A stretch of 28,007 nt of DNA from an uncultured Chitinophagaceae bacterium (GTDB lineage: Bacteria > Bacteroidota > Bacteroidia > Chitinophagales > Chitinophagaceae), in NCBI GenBank assembly GCA_946885665.1, contig CAMPGT010000018.1:1-28007 (forward strand), written 5' to 3'. Positions 17,233-22,878 of the stretch are shown one piece after another. Made by a program: the position numbers and the translations under genes. The notes beneath the pieces were generated by a model. The model was not told the DNA's origin and ran no database searches. It worked only from the letters and a program-made list of their open reading frames with translations. Numbering within the stretch: the first letter of the stretch is position 1; each line of letters starts with the position of its first letter.

Positions 17233-17874
17233 ATGAAAAAAGTACTGCTTCCCGCTATGCTTCTGTCAGGTATTTGCCTGGTTATGACTGCTTACAAGCG
17301 CCCCACTCCGGCTAATGCTGAAAAAAATACGGCAGCATATCCCGTTGAGACCGGCAAGTGGACACTCGACAAAAATCATTCGAACGTTAAATTCACCGTC
17401 ACCCATCTCGTGGTTTCTGAAGTGGAAGGGAACTTCAAAATATTTGATGGCACAATGGAAAATTCGAAAGAAGATTTTTCCGATGCAAAGATCAACTTCA
17501 CCGTCGATGTCGCTTCAATAGATACAGATAATGAAAGACGCGACAACCATCTGAAGGGTGATGACTTCTTCAATGCAGAAAAATTTCCGGCGATGAAATT
17601 CGAAAGCACTTCCATGAAATCGCTGGGAAATAATAAATACACCTTAGCCGGCAACCTCACCATCAGGGATGTAACGAAGCCCGTAAGTTTCGATGTTACT
17701 TACGGGGGAAGTATTGCAGCAATGGGCACCACCAAAGTTGGCTTTACCGCTAAAACTACGATTAACCGGTTCGACTACAACCTGAAATGGGACAAGACAA
17801 CAGAAGCAGGCAGCCTTGTAGTAAGCAAGGAGGTTGATATTAAGATCAATGTTGAGCTGAACAAGAGCAAATAA
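17233..17874 (+). CDS. Secreted YceI family protein
   Basis: The 213-residue protein has an N-terminal signal peptide or anchor (MKKVLLPAMLLSGICLVMTA) and then a complete YceI lipocalin-like barrel. Family motifs are WTLDKNHSNVKFTVTHLVVSEVEGNF, where the second half marks the hydrophobic pocket, then RDNHLKGDDFFNAEKFP and LTIRDVTKPVSFDV. YceI proteins bind isoprenoid or amide lipids in the periplasm; the ligand here is unknown. I chose the ATG at 17233 because it gives a clean signal peptide; the frame is open upstream to 17203. An intrinsic terminator follows, so it is probably a single-gene transcript. Confidence 0.93.
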   Translation: MKKVLLPAMLLSGICLVMTAYKRPTPANAEKNTAAYPVETGKWTLDKNHSNVKFTVTHLVVSEVEGNFKIFDGTMENSKEDFSDAKINFTVDVASIDTDNERRDNHLKGDDFFNAEKFPAMKFESTSMKSLGNNKYTLAGNLTIRDVTKPVSFDVTYGGSIAAMGTTKVGFTAKTTINRFDYNLKWDKTTEAGSLVVSKEVDIKINVELNKSK

Positions 17875-17897
17875 ACTTTTGATGTAAAAAATTAAGC

Positions 17898-17923
17898 AAG
17901 GGCCCTTCGATGGGCCTTTTTTT
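17898..17923 (+). terminator. Intrinsic terminator after the YceI gene
   Basis: AAGGGCCC-TTCGAT-GGGCCTTT makes an 8-bp stem (one G-T pair) that runs into seven T residues (17917-17923), 23 bases after the YceI stop. Confidence 0.88.
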
Positions 17924-17947
17924 GTTGGCGACAGATGACATTAAGTT

Positions 17948-17978
17948 TTTGGCTTATTGCTTTAGCGGCTTAACTTTC
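17948..17978 (+). promoter_or_regulatory. Promoter of the GH26 gene
   Basis: TTTG (17948-17951), a 19-base spacer and TAACTTTC (17971-17978). This fits the Bacteroidota -33/-7 pattern with one mismatch in the -7 box. The ATG at 17993 is 14 bases downstream. Confidence 0.6.
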
Positions 17979-17992
17979 ATTAAAAGCCCGTC

Positions 17993-19534
17993 ATGCGCCG
18001 AACCGTAAAAAAACTGCTTGTACTGCTTCTTTCGTTTTTACCCTTATGCTACGCATTTGCACAGAACATTAAACCGGTCAATAAAAATTCCTCACCCGAA
18101 GCGGTGGCCCTCCTGAAATTGCTGTACGATATTTCAGGGGAATATCTGCTTACCGGCCAACACAATTTTCCCAAAGCACAAAACAGGAACACGGAGTTTG
18201 CTTCGAAATATATTGGTAAAACGCCGGTTGTATTCAGCACCGACTGGGGATTTGCGGAAGAGAACAACTACGATTCCTATCTTGCCAGACCGGCAATCGT
18301 GAAAGAAGCGATAAGGCAGCACAAGCTGGGTTCTATTATCACCATTTGCTGGCACGCTGTTCCGCCAACTGCCGATGAACCGGTCACTTTTCAACCGCGT
18401 CCGGGCGCGGATCCTGGCAAATTGGAAAGTGTTCAGGGTAAACTTACCGATCAGCAATTCCGGGATATTCTAACGCCCGGCACGGCGTTGTATCGCCATT
18501 GGGCGCAGCAGGTGGATACCGTCGCACATTATCTCAAACAACTGCAGGAAGCACATGTGCCGGTATTATGGCGGCCCTATCACGAAATGAACGGCGACTG
18601 GTTCTGGTGGGGAGGGCGCACCGGTGAATACAGCACGCGCCGGCTTTACAGGCAGTTGTTCGACAGGATGGTCCATCACCACAAATTAAATAATCTGGTT
18701 TGGGTGTGGAGCGTGGACAGGCCGTCAACTCCTGCAAGGTCCTTCAGTAATTTTTATCCCGGCAACGAATACCTTGACGTTTTATCGCTGGATGTTTACG
18801 GCAGCGATTTTAATCAAAATTATTACGACAGCCTGTTGGCTCTTTCAAAAGGTAAGCCGGTATCACTGGCCGAAGTGGGCGATCCGCCCACACCCGCGAT
18901 CCTCAAGCTGCAACCCAAATGGACCTGGTATGTGATATGGGCAGGCATGGTTCGGAATACGTTGAAAAAACAGTACGACGTTTTAGCCCGTGATTCACGC
19001 GTGTTGTTTATGGAAGATGCTGCTTACTGGCGAGCGACTGAAGCTTATCACAAGGCTTCGGGGACAGAACCGCTGCCCGGTGCAAAAACAAGGTTCCCGG
19101 ATTTTTCGGGGAGGTGGATCTTTCAAGAAGAGGAGAGCACGCTCGACAACAGGGGAACGGGAAACATTCCGGCCCTGCTCGAGGTGGTGCAGCATGAAAA
19201 CGGCGTAACGATCAAAAGAACCACATTATCTGAATTTGCCGCTAATGAGGTGTCGGAGCAGGAACTTTCGCTCGATGGTGTGCAAAAAGCATTTAAGGCA
19301 CCGTTTGGAAATGCGCCAATGATGGTGAGCGCGCATCGTTCGGCTGAGGGCGATACGCTTTATCTGGCATCAGCAATACAATTTGTTTACGACAATCGAA
19401 CGCGCGAAATTTCCTCTCTTGAGAAATGGACGACCAATAACGGCCGCCTCATTATTGACCTTGCCAGCAGCGGCGGGTTTGGCGGGACAAGAAAATTGAG
19501 GCTCGTTTATTTTAAAGGCGGTGCTATTGAATGA
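17993..19534 (+). CDS. Secreted GH26 beta-mannanase-like hydrolase with extra C-terminal domain
   Basis: The 513-residue protein has a signal peptide (about 1-23, ending AFA) and a GH26 TIM barrel (about 30-355). LLTGQHNF, ITICWHAVPP, the acid/base Glu198 in WRPYHEMNGDWFWWG, WVWSVD, LDVLSLDVYG and the nucleophile Glu294 in SLAEVGDPP are the standard GH26 landmarks. GH26 enzymes mostly cleave beta-1,4-mannans. After the barrel comes a further domain of about 140 residues (370-510), starting FPDFSGRW. It looks beta-rich and possibly lipocalin-like, and I do not recognise it as a standard carbohydrate-binding module. No SusC/SusD pair lies nearby, so it is not in a classic utilisation locus. The last 11 bases overlap the convergent globin gene. 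Confidence 0.93.
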   Translation: MRRTVKKLLVLLLSFLPLCYAFAQNIKPVNKNSSPEAVALLKLLYDISGEYLLTGQHNFPKAQNRNTEFASKYIGKTPVVFSTDWGFAEENNYDSYLARPAIVKEAIRQHKLGSIITICWHAVPPTADEPVTFQPRPGADPGKLESVQGKLTDQQFRDILTPGTALYRHWAQQVDTVAHYLKQLQEAHVPVLWRPYHEMNGDWFWWGGRTGEYSTRRLYRQLFDRMVHHHKLNNLVWVWSVDRPSTPARSFSNFYPGNEYLDVLSLDVYGSDFNQNYYDSLLALSKGKPVSLAEVGDPPTPAILKLQPKWTWYVIWAGMVRNTLKKQYDVLARDSRVLFMEDAAYWRATEAYHKASGTEPLPGAKTRFPDFSGRWIFQEEESTLDNRGTGNIPALLEVVQHENGVTIKRTTLSEFAANEVSEQELSLDGVQKAFKAPFGNAPMMVSAHRSAEGDTLYLASAIQFVYDNRTREISSLEKWTTNNGRLIIDLASSGGFGGTRKLRLVYFKGGAIE

Positions 19535-19922
19535 ATCCCTTTTTTGTGCTTTGTTCGAGTTTAAACAACATGAGAATGCTCATGGCTTCTGCTTTCTTGC
19601 GTGCCACTGCCACATTCGGGCCTTCAAACAAGGTATCGAGCGTTTCAAAAAAGAGTTTCTTCCACCTGTCGAAGTGCTCTTCACCGATGGGACTTCGTTT
19701 ATTGAGCTCAATGTGTTTGCCTACGGTGTTGCCGCGATAGCCCGTTGTGCCGAGCAGCAGCATTTCCCAGAAAGTTACCATTATGGGGATGTGTTTTTCC
19801 CAGGAGAAATTTTCGGCATTATTGAAAATATCACCGAGAAGAGGGTCCATTTTCACTTTGCTGTAAAAGTCATTTACCAGTAGTTCAATCGCTTCCCTGC
19901 TGTCGAGTTGCATCTTTTCCAT
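19524..19922 (-). CDS. Group III truncated hemoglobin
   Basis: This 132-residue heme protein matches the group III (P-type) truncated globins: REAIELLVNDFYSKVKMDPLLGDIF with the B10 Tyr20, FWEMLLLG, YRGNTVGKHIELNK with the probable proximal His70, and HFDRWKKLF with the Trp87 that corresponds to G8. Such globins handle oxygen, NO or peroxide chemistry; the physiological role of this group is not settled. The ATG lies four bases after a TACCTTTG box, suggesting a leaderless message. Its stop lies inside the 3' end of the convergent GH26 gene (11-base overlap). It is downstream of tRNA-Val but separated from it by a terminator. Confidence 0.93.
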   Translation of the reverse strand: MEKMQLDSREAIELLVNDFYSKVKMDPLLGDIFNNAENFSWEKHIPIMVTFWEMLLLGTTGYRGNTVGKHIELNKRSPIGEEHFDRWKKLFFETLDTLFEGPNVAVARKKAEAMSILMLFKLEQSTKKGFIQ

Positions 19923-19926
19923 GGTG

Positions 19927-19934
19927 CAAAGGTA
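19927..19934 (-). promoter_or_regulatory. -7 box of the truncated hemoglobin gene
   Basis: On the minus strand TACCTTTG is an exact TAnnTTTG match ending four bases before the ATG at 19922. The -33 position falls in the terminator/tRNA spacer and shows no clear TTG. Confidence 0.55.
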
Positions 19935-19941
19935 CTAAATG

Positions 19942-19970
19942 AAAAAAGGCTTCACATGCGTGAAACCTTT
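19942..19970 (-). terminator. Intrinsic terminator of tRNA-Val
   Basis: Read on the minus strand, AAAGGTTTCAC-GCAT-GTGAAGCCTTT is an 11-bp stem (one G-T pair) with a 4-base loop, followed by six T residues in total. It begins nine bases after the tRNA end and should stop tRNA transcription before the globin gene. Confidence 0.9.
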
Positions 19971-19979
19971 ATCAGACCG

Positions 19980-20054
19980 TGGGAGCACACGGGTTCGAAC
20001 CGCGGACCCTCTGCTTGTAAGGCAGATGCTCTAAACCAACTGAGCTATGCTCCC
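19980..20054 (-). tRNA. tRNA-Val (anticodon UAC)
   Basis: The minus strand folds into a full cloverleaf: acceptor GGGAGCA/TGCTCCC, D-stem GCTC/GAGC with an AGTTGGTTTA loop, anticodon stem TCTGC/GCAGA around loop CTTACAA (anticodon TAC), a five-base variable region, and T-arm CGCGG-TTCGAAC-CCGTG. It ends in discriminator A. The CCA end is not encoded (CGG follows). It decodes GUA and probably other GUN valine codons. A consensus promoter and a terminator frame it, so it is a single-gene unit. valS lies about 2.8 kb to the right. Confidence 0.97.
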
Positions 20055-20070
20055 TTTTTTAATGGGAGTG

Positions 20071-20100
20071 CAAAGATATGGGTTCATGCATTTTAGGCAA
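20071..20100 (-). promoter_or_regulatory. Promoter of tRNA-Val
   Basis: On the minus strand TTG (complement of 20098-20100), a 19-base spacer and TATCTTTG (complement of 20071-20078) give an exact Bacteroidota promoter. The -7 box ends 16 bases before the mature tRNA, leaving a short 5' leader. Confidence 0.8.
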
Positions 20101-20120
20101 ATTTTTTTTCAAAATTATCA

Positions 20121-20151
20121 TTTGCACCCACGGCCTTTCTTTTTAATTTTA
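20121..20151 (+). promoter_or_regulatory. Promoter of clpS-aat
   Basis: TTTG (20121-20124), a 19-base spacer and TAATTTTA (20144-20151), with one mismatch in the -7 box. The clpS ATG is 16 bases after the box. Confidence 0.6.
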
Positions 20152-20167
20152 CACCAAACAATTTCGT

Positions 20168-20464
20168 ATGTTTTTTGAAGGCGGAGCTGCTCCGCAACAA
20201 TTTGAAGATACTGATGTACTCACGCTCCATGACGAGCCGTACAGCCTTATCGTGTGGAACGATGAAGTGAATACTTTTGAATGGGTGATCGAAACGCTCA
20301 TTGAAGTGTGTGGCCATTCGGCAGAGCAAGCCGAGCAATGCGCTTACCTTATTCATTTTAAAGGCAAATATGCTGTTAAAAATGGCAGCTACGACGACCT
20401 CAAGCAAGCCTGCGACGCTATTACCGAGAGAGGTATAGGCGCCACGGTCGAGGTTACTGCCTGA
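20168..20464 (+). CDS. clpS: ClpS, ATP-dependent Clp protease adaptor
   Basis: ClpS delivers proteins with destabilising N-terminal residues (Leu, Phe, Trp, Tyr) to the ClpAP-type protease. The 98-residue protein has the Bacteroidota-type form: YSLIVWNDEVNTFEWVIETL with the N-degron-contacting Asn31/Asp32, then AEQAEQCAYLIHFKGKYAVKNG with His63. The first 20 residues are the flexible extension that engages the protease. It starts after a TTTG-N19-TAATTTTA promoter and stops eight bases before aat, so both enzymes of the bacterial N-degron pathway are produced together. Confidence 0.94.
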   Translation: MFFEGGAAPQQFEDTDVLTLHDEPYSLIVWNDEVNTFEWVIETLIEVCGHSAEQAEQCAYLIHFKGKYAVKNGSYDDLKQACDAITERGIGATVEVTA

Positions 20465-20472
20465 ACCTCCCG

Positions 20473-21126
20473 ATGCCCATCTTCTCCCTCGATAAAAGCA
20501 TCCTGTTTCCCCCGGTCGAACTGGCCGAGCCCGACGGACTGCTGGCGATTGGCGGCGACCTGTCAACAGAAAGGCTGCTCGTGGCGTACCGCTCCGGCAT
20601 ATTTCCCTGGTATGAAGGCGATCACATCCTGTGGTGGTGCCCCGATCCCCGGTTTGTGCTGTTCCCCACGGAGCTTGTCGTCAGCAAAAGCATGCAGTCG
20701 GTCATTAAAAAGAACCTGTTCGCTTTTACTGTAAACCAGGCATTTGAAGAAGTGATCACCAATTGCAAGAAGATACAGCGTCGCGGACAGGAAAGCACCT
20801 GGATCACCGACGAAGTAAAACTCGCTTACATCAGCCTGTTCAGGCAGGGATATGCCCAGAGTGCAGAGGCCTGGCTCGACGGGAAACTGGTGGGCGGCCT
20901 TTACGGTGTGCGCCTGGGCAACATCTTTTACGGAGAAAGCATGTTCAGCCACGTGAGCAACGCCAGCAAATTCGCCTTCATTCGCTTTGTGGAACGATTA
21001 AAGGCTGAAGGTGTGCAGATCGTCGATTGCCAGGTGTACACCGAACACCTGGAGAGCCTGGGCGCACGCATGATTCCGAGAAAGCAGTTTATACGCATGC
21101 TGAACCAGCATTTTGTGCAAGAATGA
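20473..21126 (+). CDS. aat: Leucyl/phenylalanyl-tRNA-protein transferase
   Basis: Aat moves Leu or Phe from a charged tRNA to proteins with N-terminal Lys or Arg, creating primary N-degrons for ClpS. The 217-residue protein is full length with the family landmarks FPPVELAEPDGLLAIGGDLS, YRSGIFPWY, LWWCPDPRFVLFP, STWITDEVKLAY, GGLYGVRLGNIFYGESMFS and IVDCQVYTEHLESLGA. It is translationally close to clpS (eight-base gap). Its TGA directly abuts the stop of the convergent nuclease gene: TGATCA serves both strands with no base between. Confidence 0.97.
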   Translation: MPIFSLDKSILFPPVELAEPDGLLAIGGDLSTERLLVAYRSGIFPWYEGDHILWWCPDPRFVLFPTELVVSKSMQSVIKKNLFAFTVNQAFEEVITNCKKIQRRGQESTWITDEVKLAYISLFRQGYAQSAEAWLDGKLVGGLYGVRLGNIFYGESMFSHVSNASKFAFIRFVERLKAEGVQIVDCQVYTEHLESLGARMIPRKQFIRMLNQHFVQE

Positions 21127-22428
21127 TCACGCGGGAAACACGAACTTCTTGTCGGGCCTTTTCTGCACATACTGATAAACGAGGCCGCGTATGTAATCGT
21201 TTTCCGGGTATGCCTGCAGGTAGGTCTTAAGTTCCTCGGCGCTATAAACGGCCGCTTCGCCCGGCATGTAGCCCATCCCATAAAACCTTCCTTTTTCAAT
21301 AAGGATACACGAACGGCCATCTGCGTCGTGCCGGTCGTCCACCACCGCAAAAGTGGGCAACTGCTTTTCCAGATGATCCACTGCTTCGAGCACGCGGTTA
21401 TTATAAACATCGGCGCTCTCCTTTTCAGGAGATTGCAGTGCGAACTGCTCTGCTAATTGATTCAGCAGCCTGTTGCCTTCAATAAGCGAGTTGAAAGTAT
21501 AAAGCGACCTGAGCTGGTTTTTCTTTTTTTCGAGGATGAGCCGTAAATAACCTCCCCTGTCTTCGTACAGGTAAAGTCCGAATACGGGGGTAAAGTTCTT
21601 CAGCGCACGGTTATATTCGGGCCATAGTTTTCTTATTTCAATGTTCTCAAGGATGAAGGCCATCAGCTCGGTACCACAAGTTTGGTAAGTGACGCTGTGG
21701 ATGTTCCGCAAAAAATCCTGGCGTTGCCTGCCCGCTCCATTGTGCGTAAAATGGCTGCTAACGCGGTACCTGATGTTTCGCGCCTTGCCCACATAGATCA
21801 CTTTGCCCTTCTGATTATGAAAATAATAGACGCCGGGCGAATACGGCAGGCTATCAATTTGTTCGCGGGGAAGGTGGAGCGGAAGACACTGTTCCTTCGA
21901 AGTTCTTTTTAGCGATTCGCGGATGTGAACAAGGCCGTTATTTTGGAGGATATGATCGAAAAGACGTGCCGTTGCGGTGGCGTCCCCTCCTGCCCTGTGG
22001 CGGTTTTCTATGATGATGTTGAAATGCCTGCAAAGGTTGCCGAGGCTGTACGACGGCAGCGACGGGAACACCTTACGCGCCAGCCGTACGGTGCAAAGCT
22101 TTTGAGCGTTCAGCTCGAGGCCGCTGGCAGCCAGGTGATGCTTTACAAATGAGTAGTCGAAATTAACATTATGTGCCACGAAGATCCTTCCCTGCAGCAT
22201 TTCATGAATTTGTCCCGCCACCTCGCCGAAGCCCGGCGCATCCTCGAGCATCAACGGGTGGATGCCAGTAAGTGATTGAATGAAGTAGGGAATTGGTACA
22301 GAAGGCTTTATAAGGGTCTGGTAAACTTCGGTCACCCCCTGGCCATCGTGCAAAACAATGGCAATTTCGGTGATGTCATTGGCGGCGGCATATCCTCCCG
22401 TGGTTTCTATGTCTACAATGGCATACAT
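21127..22428 (-). CDS. DnaQ-like 3'-5' exonuclease fused to a GIY-YIG nuclease domain
   Basis: The 433-residue protein has an N-terminal DEDDh exonuclease (about 1-165) with DIETTG (D6/E8), VAHNVNFDYSF (D91) and HRAGGDAT (H144/D149). It is followed by a GIY-YIG nuclease domain (about 195-275) with GVYYFHNQKGKVIYVGKA, as in the UvrC/Cho N-terminus. The last 150 residues are not recognised but are conserved-looking. This resembles the DnaQ-Cho fusions known from bacteria, where the GIY-YIG part is thought to incise DNA and the exonuclease to trim it; a DNA repair role is inferred. It ends exactly against aat and is divergent from the small membrane peptide gene. Confidence 0.92.
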   Translation of the reverse strand: MYAIVDIETTGGYAAANDITEIAIVLHDGQGVTEVYQTLIKPSVPIPYFIQSLTGIHPLMLEDAPGFGEVAGQIHEMLQGRIFVAHNVNFDYSFVKHHLAASGLELNAQKLCTVRLARKVFPSLPSYSLGNLCRHFNIIIENRHRAGGDATATARLFDHILQNNGLVHIRESLKRTSKEQCLPLHLPREQIDSLPYSPGVYYFHNQKGKVIYVGKARNIRYRVSSHFTHNGAGRQRQDFLRNIHSVTYQTCGTELMAFILENIEIRKLWPEYNRALKNFTPVFGLYLYEDRGGYLRLILEKKKNQLRSLYTFNSLIEGNRLLNQLAEQFALQSPEKESADVYNNRVLEAVDHLEKQLPTFAVVDDRHDADGRSCILIEKGRFYGMGYMPGEAAVYSAEELKTYLQAYPENDYIRGLVYQYVQKRPDKKFVFPA

Positions 22429-22485
22429 GCGTTCATAAAGGTAAACAGGATGGTGATTTCCTCACGATTAAATGTGAAAAAGGCC

Positions 22486-22516
22486 TTGACTATCCGGATG
22501 GCATGTGTTAATTTTG
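22486..22516 (+). promoter_or_regulatory. Promoter of the 37-residue membrane peptide gene
   Basis: TTG (22486-22488), a 20-base spacer and TAATTTTG (22509-22516) is an exact -7 match. It predicts a 5' untranslated region of roughly 100 bases before the ATG at 22627, long for this organism, whose other promoters sit close to their start codons. Confidence 0.6.
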
Positions 22517-22626
22517 ACTCATTCCGTTTTTAACGATACCCTCTCTTCCGCTATCCCTTTCGAAAACCAGTTGAACGTACCCGGGAATTGTGCATTGTTT
22601 TATCAGTCACATAAACTCGTAACGTT

Positions 22627-22740
22627 ATGAAAAAAGACCAGGATCATCATCATTTAAGCGAAAATGCTGAAACAGCGTTATGGGCCGGCGGCTTTCTCGC
22701 TTTCATTATGCTGTTGTCATACCTGTATTGGTTCGCTTAA
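22627..22740 (+). CDS. Small single-helix membrane peptide (37 aa), unknown function
   Basis: The frame encodes 37 residues: a charged, His-rich N-terminus (KKDQDHHH, then SENAETA) and one hydrophobic helix (about 18-35, ALWAGGFLAFIMLLSYLYW) ending at residue 37. It was too short for the usual cut-off. Support comes from a promoter match upstream (22486-22516), an ATG followed by AAA AAA, a helix of correct length, and an intrinsic terminator 30 bases after the stop. It therefore looks like its own transcription unit between the nuclease gene and valS. I do not recognise the family. It could be a small accessory subunit or regulator of a membrane complex; the histidines could bind metal (inference). 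Confidence 0.7.
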   Translation: MKKDQDHHHLSENAETALWAGGFLAFIMLLSYLYWFA

Positions 22741-22767
22741 ACATTAATTATTCCATCTAATCGATAG

Positions 22768-22809
22768 AATGTACCGGTACGGAACGTAACCCTGTGCCGG
22801 TGCATTTTT
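22768..22809 (+). terminator. Intrinsic terminator after the small membrane peptide
   Basis: AATGTACCGGTAC (22768-22780) pairs with GTGCCGGTGCATT (22794-22806), giving a 13-bp stem with two G-T pairs and a 13-base loop, followed by TTT. It isolates the small gene from valS. Confidence 0.8.
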
Positions 22810-22863
22810 GTATTGCTATCCCCCACTCCCGCTCTCTCTTCTCACTTCTTCAAGGGTACAATG

Positions 22864-22871
22864 TATATTTG
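22864..22871 (+). promoter_or_regulatory. -7 box of valS, deciding the start codon
   Basis: TATATTTG followed by C is an exact TAnnTTTG match, ending seven bases before the ATG at 22879. It overlaps codons of the upstream open frame (from 22813), which is therefore unlikely to be translated. The message is predicted to be leaderless or nearly so. Confidence 0.65.
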
Positions 22872-22878
22872 CGCTCTT

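Noticed and set aside
22813..22878. N-terminal extension of valS to 22813
   Set aside because: It is not ValS-like and it contains the TATATTTG promoter box of valS.
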